NCBI GenBank assembly: GCA_008931825.1
Contig: QXVZ01006043.1
Location: 1-26,092, forward strand
Reading direction: 5' to 3'
Source: Phallusia fumigata
Taxonomy: Eukaryota > Chordata > Ascidiacea > Phlebobranchia > Ascidiidae
DNA: 26,092 nucleotides
The translations under genes and the position numbers were made by a program. Below, piece by piece: positions 1 to 11,231 of the stretch (the first letter of the stretch is position 1; the number at the start of each line of letters is the position of its first letter). The notes under the pieces are model-generated. The model made no database searches. It saw only the letters and a list, made by a program, of their open reading frames with translations, and had not been told where the DNA came from.

Positions 1-2485
1 ATAGGAATCACGTCGGGATTTTCAGTTTGGTCCTTTTTCTAAATAGACTTCTCAGTTTTGCCAGTTGGTTCTAATTTTTCACTCCTTGGATGCGAAAATA
101 GAAAGATGAGGAATGCTTATGATGAGTCCGCTATCAAGCTTTTTACATTATTGTGACTTATCTATATTTATTTGTTATTTTAAATTAACTTATACACTAC
201 GTGTCAAAGCGCAGGGCGCCCGAACTCACCTTTTTTATTTTGTTTGTCTTGAAACACAACGGTCTGTAAACATTGCTGAAAAGTATTGTGCCATAAAACC
301 TTGTTTTATTTATTATTAGTGATGTACAATTTACCAACAGTGCTTTGCTTCCTGTTGTCTTGCATTCGATTTTCGCAACAAAGTGCAACAAACGTTATTA
401 AATACAAATCGTGGCGCTTTTGAAGTGTAAGGTCGACTGGCAAAACAGAATGTCTTGGACCAACAGAGTGTTCCTTGCAAACGAAGCAATGGGGCGGATA
501 AAAGCAAAAATCTATTAGTTTCGAATTTTTGTACTTTGTATTGCTTTTCCTGCTTTGTCAACAATTGTTTTTGTCAAAATCAACACCTTTTGGCTCAAAC
601 GATAAATTAAACGGCCTATATGGCGATTCAATTGCACCTTTATATAAGACAAAAAAATGGGCAATTGAAGTGGCTTGGATTAAACTGATTAAAACAGTCC
701 GTAAATAATGGTTTTATTTCTCCTAACGAAACAGAAAGAATGAAAAAGTCCGTAAACAATAATGTCATGACAATACGTGTTTAATAGTAACTAGGTGGTT
801 TGCTGATTTGCCAGTGTAACTTTGAAATATTCGATTAAAATTTTGAAGCCAATTCCCAACCTGAAAGATTTTTAATGCTAGTTTGACAATTAAGCGACCT
901 GACTGTCACTTTGGTTTACAAAATGATCACGGTTGGCAAAATGTTAACACTTGTTTGTGGCCTGGGGATAACGGTTAGAAATACATTTCCAGTGTGATAG
1001 TCTGATCACGAGCCGAAGGAGCAACAAGTTTTAGCAATAGAGGCATCGGTTGCCTGTGTACTCTCAATCTCCGTAGCAGTTTTTATAAGGAATGGAGTAA
1101 AGACGTTTCTGAGTACGTATCACTATCAGGTTTATTGTGTGCGGCCATTCGACAAAGTGATGCGGCGGAATTAATTATGCCGATATTCCAAACTTCGGGG
1201 TGCCTCAAATCTTTCGATACCGACAATAAAGTTAGCTCATGACGTAACTTTTTTGCTATTGACCATAATTATTGCAAGGCACCTACACTTACGCATTCTG
1301 GGACCATGACTCATCTGTATCTCGAAATCGGCGCTTGACCGGTAAACAATATCGCCGCGTGGTAAGCGACGTCACACATTTTTACGATTCAGCAAACTAA
1401 CTTGAAGTCATCAAACAGCTTTTACGAAACAGATTTTATAGTGTTGTTTAATAGCAGTAAATAACTAAACTGACGGCATATTATTTTTATGGCTTTTGAT
1501 GGACTTCTCCTGCTTCCGTTTTTATAAGTATTAAAAGAAAAAACTTTATAGGGATGGACTTCCTTTATAGCCCCTAGTTTGGGTTTTGTTGCCAAAATCC
1601 GTGTACACACTCAAACACGCCCCACAGGCGCAAACATTTTTGTGACAACTTTGCTCATGAAATGATGTAGTTTTTATCGCTCCCGGAAGACATATATCAT
1701 GCAGGACACGCAACAGACAAGCTCAAAAAATTGTCCGTCCGCCAATGCATTTCCTTTGTTTCGGAGCATCAAACGCACTTCTGTAGGAAAAGGAACAAAT
1801 AATGTGATCGGAATGTAGACAGTAAAAAACGAATGTTGCATTTTGCAAAGGAAGTTGATCAAACAAACGGGGAAGTGTGACAGACAAGGTTTGTTTGCTG
1901 CAAACAGAGACAGCTTTGCGTGCAAAAACAACTGTTGAAATCTGAAACCGTTGTTCCCACATATTCTTCAGTCCACCCGCAACAAAACAACTGTCTTAAA
2001 TCAATGACTGTCCTGGACAATGTCCCTTGAAAAATCATCATCAGAAATCTTTGCAAAGGCTCGCCGACTCATCGACCTTTCCGTAGGGCATTTTCTCCCT
2101 ATTGCTTTCCTGTGCGGTTTTCAGAAATGCTATTCAAGCTTAAGCGCCATCAAAGCGATGATTCAAAACCTTGGCTTGCGTAAGTCGGTTCGATGAATTG
2201 TGTTTGACTCAAGGGTTCACTTTACAGGGGACAAATCCAAATGACAAGTTACACGACAGATTTGCAAAAAGTGGCATGCAACACAAAGCTTACCATGATG
2301 GTATAAGCATATATTCAAGCTTAACAAAATATTGCCCATTTCGGGAAGCAATAGCACCCTGTACCCTCTTCTCTATGATTGTCGACGCCCCGGTTTATAA
2401 TGTTTGCGTAAAACCAACCAAGCGTAAAATTACAGGTTGCGGTTTTCCCGAGGTAACGGCAGACCTAGAAAATCTTTCTGGTCTG

Positions 2486-2512
2486 TGACGTCGTTCCGCA
2501 TTGGCGACGTCA
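2486..2512. repeat. Inverted repeat of CRE-like sites
   Basis: TGACGTCG (2486-2493) is followed after 11 bases by CGACGTCA (2505-2512), giving perfect 8-bp inverted arms. Further ACGT cores follow within 100 bp, including a near-palindrome at 2589-2603. Such sites can bind CREB/ATF-type bZIP proteins. Regulatory use here is an inference. Confidence 0.45.
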
Positions 2513-3785
2513 TTTTTTGATATCAGTGTGTGACTTAAAGTGGTGTGTGGCGAAAGTCGTTGGGACGTTTTGTTGCGAACATGTTGTGACGTTTTAAAAA
2601 CGTGATTATGACATTTGTAATGTGATTTTACTTCGTATATTTGCAATACACTCAAACTTCAACAAACGTGATATGATTTAACAAAACACTGAAAACAATT
2701 ATGTTGCAACTGCAAACATTCACTAAAATGTATCTACGCGTGGCTCATTTGCTACTGAACTGCATACGTGCATGTATTATAAATACAGACGTGCATTTGC
2801 ATGCTTTGGTCGATCACGGAGCGAAAGTGCGGCTCGGGACTTGTCACGAAAATGGAAAGCTAAGTGTTACAATAGCTAAACTGCTTACTGCACGTGATTG
2901 TAATTTGAAACAGTCACAGTATTATTGTCCGGACTCAGACAACCTTGCACGGCTGAAACTCCTTGCAATAGTTAACTTATTAAACTAGTCAACGATACGT
3001 TTGTGTTTGAATAATTGTATGGGTTTAATTATTTGTACTTTCCGGCACGAACGCCTTTGTGCATATAGCTGCAAAATGTGCTTGATTTTCGTGTTGGAGT
3101 TGATGATTTCTCTTTTTCGAAGCGCAGCTGGAGTAGTGACAAGGGAAACTGCCGAACTGATCAAAATCTTTTCTTCAAGAATTTTTATTTGACATCAAAC
3201 GGAAACCTGTGGAGTCCAAAGTGAACATTGGTTCAGCAATGGAGCAGGTAGTTCGCTGGGAAGTGTTTCGGTTCGCACATCAGTCTAAAAAAAAGGTTCG
3301 CTGCGTCAGAAAAATCTAAAACTTCACAACATTGTAACCTTAGCTGCCAAGATAGTGAAAAGTTCTACTAGTTTAAAAGAAAGCCGTGAGTATTAGAACC
3401 GATTCGGTGTTGAAACACTCTTTATCAATAGAGAATCACATCATTGGCGAAAAACTTTATCTGCAGCACGTTGTTACTTGAAGCGGGTCACCTCAAAAAC
3501 GAATCGAACGTCTTTTTATGCAGAAATTTTGCAATTGAGAATAAACTTGATCTGGATGGGATGACTGCTAAAGCCACCTATCAATGCCTATTATAGCAGT
3601 GGTTAAAAAGTTTGTGGAAAAATGTTTTACGGGCCGGTTGCGCATTTATGTTATCTTACGAATATGTTTCAAAGTCCGCAGTTCCTGTGAATGTACCTTA
3701 CACGTTTTTTTTCGCAGGAAAAGTTGGGTTCATTTACACCATAAAAAATGATCTGGTCGCAAAACAAATGTCGTTATTCGGCAAT

Positions 3786-3830
3786 GAGACGTGGTGGTTA
3801 ACATAAAAATGGGACGTGGTGGTTACATAG
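3786..3830. repeat. Short direct repeat, 25-bp period
   Basis: Two copies of a roughly 20-base unit built on GACGTGGTGGTTAACATA start at 3786 and 3811. The second copy lacks one A. It looks like a local slippage duplication. Confidence 0.7.
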
Positions 3831-4412
3831 AGTACAATTACCGCGTTTCCAGCATTTCAATCCAGTAGTTCCATTTTTCTCATTTCTCGTTTATCCGAAA
3901 AATCAACTACAAACACCCAGGAATTATTAAATAATGAAGGTTGTATTACCACTTGTTTGTGTAAGGCCGTTTAAAATCCAGATGTAGAAATATTTAGGAC
4001 ATTTTGGCCTTAAACGTGTATTGAAAAGTCCAGAAAAATGCAGCCAAAATATATTTGTTTTTGGGACATGTACTTGCTAAAGTCCATCCGGGGCATTTGA
4101 CAACTTTTTCACCAACTTTACAGAGAAATAAATTCCCGACCGAATTTTAAATTTTACCCAAGTGAGCCAAGTTGTTCAGACCGGAAATGATTGGGTTAAA
4201 AGGATAAAAAGTTACCAATGACTCAAATAAAATAGTATGTATTTAAGGTACAATATCACAAACGGCTCGATAATTAAGGCATGACAATTGTTGCACTGTT
4301 ATCTCTCACTGAGGATAATAAGAAGACAAACAAATAAATTACCTTTGTTAAGCAAATCCGAGTGGTGTCCAGCAAGTCAAAAAAATTTATTTGAGTGCTT
4401 GTCTGTAAAGCC

Positions 4413-4561
4413 AAGGATGGCGCGACAGTTCGGTACGTATTGAGTTGTGCGTGCCACGCACCATGTTGCGAAGGGCGTACCGTACCAACGTACCGCACCT
4501 TTTAATGATTTTTGCTACGTACCGTACCGCTCCGTCCCAACGTACCGTACTGCCAGCCCTT
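4413..4561. mobile_element. Small hAT-like MITE candidate rich in GTACCGTACC
   Basis: The segment starts CAAGGATGGC and ends TGCCAGCCCTT. The reverse complement of its right end (AAGGGCTGGCAGTACGGTACGT) resembles the left end in both the AAGGxTGGC terminus and the following CAGTTCGGTACGT. GTACCGTACC and ACGTACCG motifs recur inside. Ends of the form AGGGxTGGC are typical of hAT elements. I see no matching 8-bp target duplication, so this is a remnant or a misjudged boundary. Confidence 0.4.
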
Positions 4562-4838
4562 CCACATTTTTCGAGTTTCCGAAATTTTTGTTATCAACTA
4601 ATTATGCTTGAGTTGCACCAGTCATTCTGCTTCTGTAGCTTAACTAAGATCAAAAATATGTTTTCATAAAACCGGGCAAACTCCAGTTCCTTGCAAATAA
4701 CACTGATTTTTGCAATAACACATACAAGATAGAAAAAAACATTTGGAAAAAACGATCATTGTTGCTATGTGACGTCAGATTAAAATGCGGCAAGGGTGAA
4801 AAGCAGGTTCGGTTGGCAAGAGCGCAAAATATCATAGT

Positions 4839-7286
4839 TCACATAAATTTCATTTTTTCTTCTCTCATCGCTGCTTCGCTCAGATCAAAGACGCTAGCAT
4901 CGTATTGCATTTCAAACGGTCTACTGTCATTCACACTGTTCCTCCTAGAGTACCGACAATTTTTTGACCACGACGACCAGGTTGAATAATAGAAAAACTC
5001 GCTTCGGATCATCATTGCCATTTCAATCATAGAAAGCGATTCGTCAGGGTTCCATTTGTTATCTTTCATACAAGCCGTCAATCTCGTTTGGGCAAATTCG
5101 CTCAGCGGACTTGGAGGTGTGTAAAAACTCGAATTGAAACTTCTAAGTTTTTTGAAAATGTCTCTTGCAAAATACTGTTGTGTCGGTGGAGTGGCAATGT
5201 AAATGTTGATTCGTTTCTGGAAGCGTGGAAAAAACTTCTGTAAGTCCTTGTAGATGGCAGTGGCCACGTTTGCTGCAGATACAGCGCGGTACGTTAGGCA
5301 CACGTGAACTTCAGCGTGGATGCTTTGCTTCATCAAGCAGTAATTTTTCCAATCGGCATCCCCGTATCGCCAATGTACCCCCACGTAAGTCTCGCCGGCA
5401 AACATTTCCTGCACGAACCGCTCAGCCGCCGCTACAATAGGTTTTGGTAAGCGGTTGACGGCATCAACCACTGCCCAGTTCAAGTCTCGTTCATTCCTTT
5501 GCCAGACTGTCCTCAGTTCGGGTCCAAATGTGGGTCTTACGCTTTCAGTCTGATCTGCCCCGAATAACAGCGCGCACGACCTGTTGGAGATGAAGATTTC
5601 CTCCGCTGATGATTTCTCCTTGGCGTAGTAAGTCGGTACGGTGAACTTATTCCGTGAATAACGGGGAACTTTCATTCCACTATCCGTGACAATATCTCTT
5701 AAAAACTCCCCTTGAAGCATTATGCTCTGAAATTCGTTGAAATCCCTGCTTAGTAGACGTAACATTTTCATGTTGTTGGTAAAGCATATGTTTTCATTTT
5801 TTATGATTTTAGTATTCCTAATATGGCGACTACACTTTGCAGTGCTTCTTGGTAATGACGACTGTCCATTATACTAGTAAATATTCTTAAGCTAACCTAA
5901 TACCAGGTACATATTAATTAGAGTCGAGGTAGTCAAGTAGTCTAGATTGCTTGTTTTAGTGCATTTTTGGCACCAAAATCATAATAGGTGACATTTGTAT
6001 GGCTCAAATTTAGGCTTGACTTCTTTAGAACCGTTAACAATTCAATAAAAATCAAATCAAAAATTTACTAGAAAAACTACAATGCAACAGGTGGCAAAAC
6101 AAACCCTTAAAAATAAGAACAAATGTTTACAAACACCTTACCAGAAAGAGGACATCAAAAGACCCTTTACAGACCGCCTGGAATTGCTGTAGGGAAATGC
6201 ATGACACGAATTGACACAGATGTTCCACGTCGATCCTGTGATGTGGTTCAATCGTTTTGCCGCCAACAGTCCCGTGAGTGTGGAAATTCGGTATCACCAA
6301 TGTTCTACAATGTTTGTTACATTTACAGTTTAACATGCGTTAAACACAATAGAGAACTAAGTCACATTTTGTGATGTTAAAAGGTCCTTTATTACAAAGG
6401 CCGCCGCAATAATGAAAATATTTGATGTGCTTTTTATACCATCAAATATCAATTTAACTACAAGATGACCAATTTGGCAAAAATGGTAAGCGGAATAATT
6501 CCACCCAATGAACTAAAACCTTGTAGCTTTTCGCAGGCATATCTAATTATTAGCCTCGTATCGCTACATTAACGGCAAGCTTAGATACAAACAAGCTTAG
6601 ATACAAGCAAGCTACCACCGAAGAAGCAATTATTAAAGAATATTGTTTTCGTCCCTAAATATTCTATTTATCACTAATCACACCCCGCTACGTTTGCAGG
6701 TTGTCGACGTCCTTGTCACTAAGGGTTACCTGTAGAGTTAGTTAGTTTTCTCAGACTACAGATAGTATCTGTGACGTCATATACTTACACCGTTGCTTGT
6801 GACGTCATATAAACGATTTGCCTACGTCACAGTCACCACAGGTTTTCTGTTAGGTTTCGACAATATGCTTAAGGCCGTATGACGTCACAAACTTCCGCAG
6901 TTGCACGTGACGTTGACAAAAGATAGTCGCTATGGTTACCTGTTGAGTTTGATTGCAAGGTATGTCGTTGTCATAAGTTGCCGCACTTGGTTGTTCGGTC
7001 CCCAATACACACCAGGGTAGAGATATCGCGTTGGGTCAAGCTTCCACGTTGGGGTCACGTGACTCCACTGTGGTTTCTCCCCCCATAAACGGCAGATATC
7101 GTCACGTAAGCCGGTTTTGTTTCTTGTTTGGTAACTGGGTCTTTCTTGCGCTGATCTTGGTGCTATCCTCACTGAACTATGCTTTCGGTTTTCTACTTTT
7201 GTTTCAACTAACTTTCTGTAAGCCCAAGAATTTACAAGCACGATTGCGATGGCAACTAATATGCGCTTGAGACGCATACGAACCAT
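4839..7286 (-). CDS. POFUT1-like GDP-fucose protein O-fucosyltransferase, two exons, 441 aa
   Basis: Exons 7286-6940 and 5817-4839 join in phase 2. The donor is CAG|GTAACC and the acceptor ATTAG|G, together 1326 nt. The family transfers fucose from GDP-fucose to Ser/Thr of EGF-like or TSR repeats in the ER/Golgi lumen. Visible features: a short basic N-terminus and hydrophobic anchor (about residues 8-22, type II), GPNNQ at 96-100 followed by a helix ending LNR at the splice (the place of the GRFGNQ loop), HWRYGDADW from H264 with R266 in the family's catalytic HxR position, a strand IYIATPP near 321-327, and the C-terminal nucleotide-binding-like block 378-403 with STWSSWSKNC. The ATG at 7286 was chosen because it has A at -3 and G at +4. 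An in-frame ATG at 7325 has a poor context and would add a simple GACAGACAGAGAG-coded stretch. No KDEL-like tail is present. The family call is solid, but the exact subfamily is uncertain because divergence is high. Confidence 0.82.
6577..6614. repeat. Short tandem repeat, 16-bp unit
   Basis: The unit AAGCTTAGATACAAAC occurs about 2.3 times (6577-6592, 6593-6608, then AAGCTA). It lies in the fucosyltransferase intron. Confidence 0.8.
6724..6745 (-). repeat. Duplicate of the fucosyltransferase exon-1 splice-donor region
   Basis: Read on the minus strand, this segment contains ACTCTACAG|GTAACC. The true exon-1 end about 210 bp away (6934 onward) reads ACTCAACAG|GTAACC. About 17 of the 20 bases around the junction agree. 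The copy sits inside the intron and could act as a cryptic donor. Confidence 0.6.
6772..6915. promoter_or_regulatory. Duplicated double-CRE module
   Basis: Two 36-bp modules share one architecture. The first is TGACGTCA (6772-6779), 20 spacer bases, TGACGTCA (6800-6807). The second is TGACGTCA (6880-6887), 20 spacer bases, TGACGTTG (6908-6915). The spacers match at about 13 of 20 positions, including ACTT and GTTGC. A further TACGTCAC lies at 6823-6830. The full palindrome is the CREB/ATF site. Enhancer activity is inferred. Confidence 0.5.
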
Positions 7287-7929
7287 AATCGAGGTCTCTC
7301 TGTCTGTCTCTCTAAGCACCGGCATGCGCTTTGAGCAGACTTCTGATCCATTCTACTTCTATAGAACGGAAGTGTCCTCCTTTGACGTCACAAATTGAAA
7401 CAATGTGTTTGCGTGTCAATCGACTAACAATTAATACTCTTGTGTGATGTAGTGCTTTTTACCAGTGAGGGACCTACAGTGTTAGCCGACCCACAACTTG
7501 CAATGAAAATGTGATTGTATAGGAATCAAGTTCAGAAATTGCCCAGTTAGATGCATTATTGGCTGCAAAACCAAAGAAAAAAGAAAAAAGTTCACAACGC
7601 AATCGTGATTAGGGACATAACGTATAAGATTTGCCAAATTGTCTGTAGTGGGGAGAAAGTTACAAACATGAGTAGATAATCATAATCGGGAAGTCACCGA
7701 CGTTATAATTACCATGGAAGGTGAAAATTACGAGACGTTAAATTTAAATTACTTGGCAGTTGGACTTCTGTATGTAAATCTTTACCGGTTTTGCAACCTG
7801 CGGTTAAAAATGTATGGAAATCATGTATGCTAACTAGTTTCACACCGCTTGACCTTGGGTTTTAAACCCCGAAAAAATACATAATGCATAAGCGAAATAA
7901 CACACAAATCCCTCACTCACTTACAAATA
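7287..7929. other. Intergenic segment between the two minus-strand genes
   Basis: About 640 bp separate the glycoprotein stop from the preferred fucosyltransferase start. I see no ORF of interest. A TGACGTCA palindrome lies about 100 bp upstream of the fucosyltransferase start. The spacing is too large for a typical tunicate operon junction. Confidence 0.6.
7383..7390. promoter_or_regulatory. CRE palindrome upstream of the fucosyltransferase gene
   Basis: A perfect TGACGTCA lies 97 bp upstream of the preferred start codon of the minus-strand fucosyltransferase, a usual promoter-proximal distance for CREB/ATF sites. No clear TATA box was seen. Confidence 0.4.
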
Positions 7930-9448
7930 TTATCCCCACATCGCTGTCATCAACTGCCCTATTGCAACAAACAACAATAAAAGTACACACGGTTTTACGT
8001 TGCACTGGCAACACTTTGAAAAATCAATTTCCACACTTGTTCCGATTGTCTTGTTGTAAGTGCAACCATGGCCGAGCAAAGTGACCGTGTGTCTTTTGTA
8101 GTTTTTGCGGTACCCTTCCGGTATCTGCATGTATCTAAATAAAAAAACTAAGTTGTACTATTGAGTGATTTTGGAATTTCTTAGCAATAGGTTGGTGTTG
8201 CCGACAGCAAATGCGGCAAAGGGCAGTCACAGGTTTTGAGAACGCCAACTTTACCTTATTTGCTGTGGAAAGTCGCAGTGTATGTGTAGTATAAAAATAC
8301 TGTTGGTCTCTAATTTATATTCTTATTCTCTAATACCACAATATGCTTCATTTTTACTAGTTATCGGATACTCTTTTTACTTTTGATGGCACCACTTACA
8401 AAAACAAGAGAAACTGTATGTTTAAATCTTAACTGTACCTTGTTTCAGCCCGACTACTTGCATTCCACACCAAGTACTGAACCGGCCTGCGGTGGTAAGC
8501 AAATGCACTGTAGGGTATTAATTCGAATGTCACCTTTGATGCCACTGGAAACTCGTACTTTAAAACATACGTTCGGTTGCTGCAACTCTGTACTTCGGCG
8601 GTTAGAGTAGAAAATGAGCAGTTTGGAAACGTAGCATGTATCCGTACTCTACTACTTCCGTAGGCGTCGTTGCTTAGGCTCAAGTTGTAGTTTTCATTTA
8701 CGTTAGGAACAGTCACTTGAGCCGGCGAACCTGTGACTTTCGATCGTGATATACCGTTGCCAGTTGTGGCGCTTCTCACCAAGATCACACCATTTTGGGC
8801 ATAACCCACGGGCCAGCTGTATTCAACAATGATCGTGCGGTTGCAACAGTGGTACAACACGTTGGTGATGTTTGCTTGACATTGTGGTAATGCGTAAAAG
8901 GGCGTTGGAGGTAGACAGTTCGGTATGTTAACAGTCCGTTCAAGGCGCTGAACAACGCCGTAAGTAGCATCCACGTTCACTAAGACCTCCAAAATCACTT
9001 TAAACTCATCGCCAGGGTTAATATCAACGTTATCCACAGCACCAACGCACTGGCTTAATGTACCACTTGTTTTCGTGCTGTAACCAACGCAGTAATAGTA
9101 AGAGATATTGCGTGATGACGCCGGTTTCACAGCTTCAACTATAAGCTTGTACCCAACGACAAGTGACTGCGACGTCACGTTTACTGTCGACCACGTGATG
9201 TTGATAGCGATACCTTTATTGCCTCCAGCAATGTAGTGGTCAGCCTGATCTAACGTTGTCAAGGCTGTGATATTGAAAGTTTTGTTGGCCGGTTTGGTTT
9301 GGTGGAAAGCCCCGCAGATGGCGCTTTGCTGTTGGCAAGTAAAACCCTGACTTTTAAGTGCCGTGCACGCATTTGAGCAGTTGTTGTCCATGGCCAGCGA
9401 GTTTGGAAAGTACAAAGTACACAGAACAACAATACTAAGTAAAATCAT
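7930..9448 (-). CDS. Unrecognised secreted, probably GPI-anchored glycoprotein with tandem FnIII-like units, two exons, 404 aa
   Basis: Exons 9448-8439 and 8134-7930 join in phase 2. The donor is ACAAG|GTACAG and the acceptor TTTTTTTATTTAG|A, with a 304-bp intron. Residues 1-19 form a signal peptide. A Cys-rich N-terminus follows (C24, C28, C38, C45), then three beta-sandwich-like units: about 80-178, C190-C277 and C277-C361. Units two and three are homologous: both have a Cys then NRT, a YxxPV-type strand and a closing Cys, and are 84-87 residues long. Unit three is completed only by the spliced exon, which supports the gene model. There are 13 N-x-S/T sequons. Residues 387-404 are hydrophobic with no cytoplasmic tail, after a CCQCNVKPC stretch, as in GPI-signal proteins. 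It could also be a tail-less type I membrane protein. The family is not recognised. The fibronectin-III resemblance is by pattern only. Confidence 0.75.
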
Positions 9449-10431
9449 CTTGAACCTTGTGAAACAAATGTAAATTGGGCGATGATAAAAGCTACGTAAA
9501 CACGGTCCTTTTTTTTCTACTCTTTACTAATAATCCCCACCATTCCAAAATCCCGCGTATGTCGATCTAGAGTACACGAAAAAGTAAAAACCTAAAAAAT
9601 ACACCCTGCGGACTGAATCGTATGTCTTTACTGAGACGTGTCAGATACTATCTTTTCTAAATAACTGTTTTTGATTGTATAGTAACATTGTGCTTCGTGC
9701 TACAGCTGTTTACTAGAAAGATGATCGAACTAAACTACGTCCGGTGCACGAACGTACGCGTGTTTTTCACTCCAGTGGCGGAAGGTTGACTTGAACTTTT
9801 TTCATACCACGTTGAGCAACTTCGTGTCGTTACTCTCGCCTCACGCCACGTACTGTATACCTAGTCCAGATAGACGACTGCTTAGCGCAACTGCTCTTTA
9901 AATGTTCCAAATGAACTGCGGTCAAGTACTTTCACGCTAAATGCGCAACTTAATCGGACAAGCAAAAAGGAAAAAATATCATGTCCGTTGTATCAATCAC
10001 ACAACTACTGACAGAAAGCACATTTTTGCATTCGTCTTTGTACACATGCAACTAAATAGTTTACAGCGAGCCGCCGTAAGCAAAATTTATAAATGAAAAA
10101 TGTGCTACATTCCAGCTAAGCTGCAATTAAGTTACAAGAAAAACTCAGCAGAAGGCCTATACTTCTTATGAGCTTAAACCCAAAAGACCAAGAGCAATAA
10201 AAAGAACCTAGGGGAATCGATGTTAAAGCACTCTTACTCTACGGTAGCAAAGAAAGGCTATTTTGCGAAGTTCGTTGCTTTAAAGAAAGGTTTTTTTCTG
10301 GACTGAAAAAGCCTTGGGCAAGCGTTTGGCGTTCGTTGACGTAATATAGAAAGATCCAGACCATCTTCATCATTCTACACCGTAAATAAAAAATGAGTAC
10401 AAGAAAAGATTTAAAAACAATTTAGGACAGG

Positions 10432-10500
10432 GGGTCTGCAACCCCTTGCACGCGTTGGTGATTATCCGCGGCACGCCAAGTGATTTACGAGTCCACATTT
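10432..10500 (+). mobile_element. Possible hAT terminus
   Basis: CAGGGGGTCTGCAACCCC followed by CCGCGGCACGCC resembles the start of many hAT/Charlie-type MITEs (CAGGGGTCTGCAACC...). I did not find the inverted partner end, so only one end is called and the extent is arbitrary. Confidence 0.3.
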
Positions 10501-11231
10501 TAACACATTTTTTGAGCAAGCGAGCCCTTTGTTATTTTATCGTGAAGTGCAGTGCAACTGCAGCAACGAGTCACTGAGTGTACATGTAAAATAGCCCTTT
10601 ACAGAATGTACCGTTTGGCTTACTAAACACAGTAACATTGGGTAGTGACTTCATCAACATGTGATACGCGAAGTCATTAACATTTTAACATAATTCGTAT
10701 ACTGGCACGCTGTGTACATTCTTTTTTTTAAAAAAAAGCTAAGGCTTTAAACAACTTTTAGACCTTATCTTTGACCAGAGGTAATCTATCTATTCTTTGG
10801 CAATCATCAGCTTATAGAAATCTTGCAAAGATTACAAACGAATCAATGTGAAATTAATTGACGATGTTTCTACGCTTCAATGACTGCAGTCCAAAACCAG
10901 ATAAGTTCAGAATTTTTATTGTGCGTTGGGGTGTTGGAGTGTCTGGCGCGTAACGTAACCTACTGTGTTTTGGGTAATTCCTCATGATTGAAATAGTTTG
11001 TTTTTGGCTATTGTTCGGTGTGTTTATTGACCATTATGTGTTGTGCGTGTTTACTGCAAACGCGTGTTTTGTATAACTTTTAAAATTAATTTTTGCCAAG
11101 ATTTAATTCAAGCAGCTGTTACAAAAAAATACACATTAAATGATTTGTTTGTTTGCTATGGTGTTTCAGACGCTGTTTGTGCCTAAAACTCCGGTATGGT
11201 CCAGCTACCTGCTTCATTGCAGTTCCGTTGG

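Larger units (their letters stand above)
1..4838. other. Left flank without a supportable gene
   Basis: I found no coding region here that I can defend. Open frames on both strands are short (up to about 105 codons), have ordinary composition, show no family motif, and lack phase-matched splice partners. The stretch does contain an inverted ACGT-core repeat near 2.5 kb, a 25-bp-period direct repeat near 3.8 kb, a hAT-like element near 4.5 kb and a single TGACGTCA at 4770-4777. It may be intergenic, or an intron of a gene lying to the left. Confidence 0.6.
5818..6939 (-). other. Intron of the O-fucosyltransferase gene
   Basis: This is a 1122-bp intron between the two fucosyltransferase exons, placed by the phase-2 GT/AG match. 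It holds a 16-bp tandem repeat, duplicated CRE modules, and a second copy of the exon-1 donor region. No coding sequence is evident inside it. Confidence 0.7.

Noticed and set aside
2171..2488. 105-codon open frame, plus strand
   Set aside because: No motif, no splice partner, ordinary composition. Likely chance.
2701..2988. 95-codon open frame, plus strand
   Set aside because: No recognisable domain or coding bias. Likely chance.
11163..11194. Small segment between TGTTTCAG and CCG|GTATGG
   Set aside because: Consensus splice ends but only about 27 nt, with no conserved content and no phase partner.
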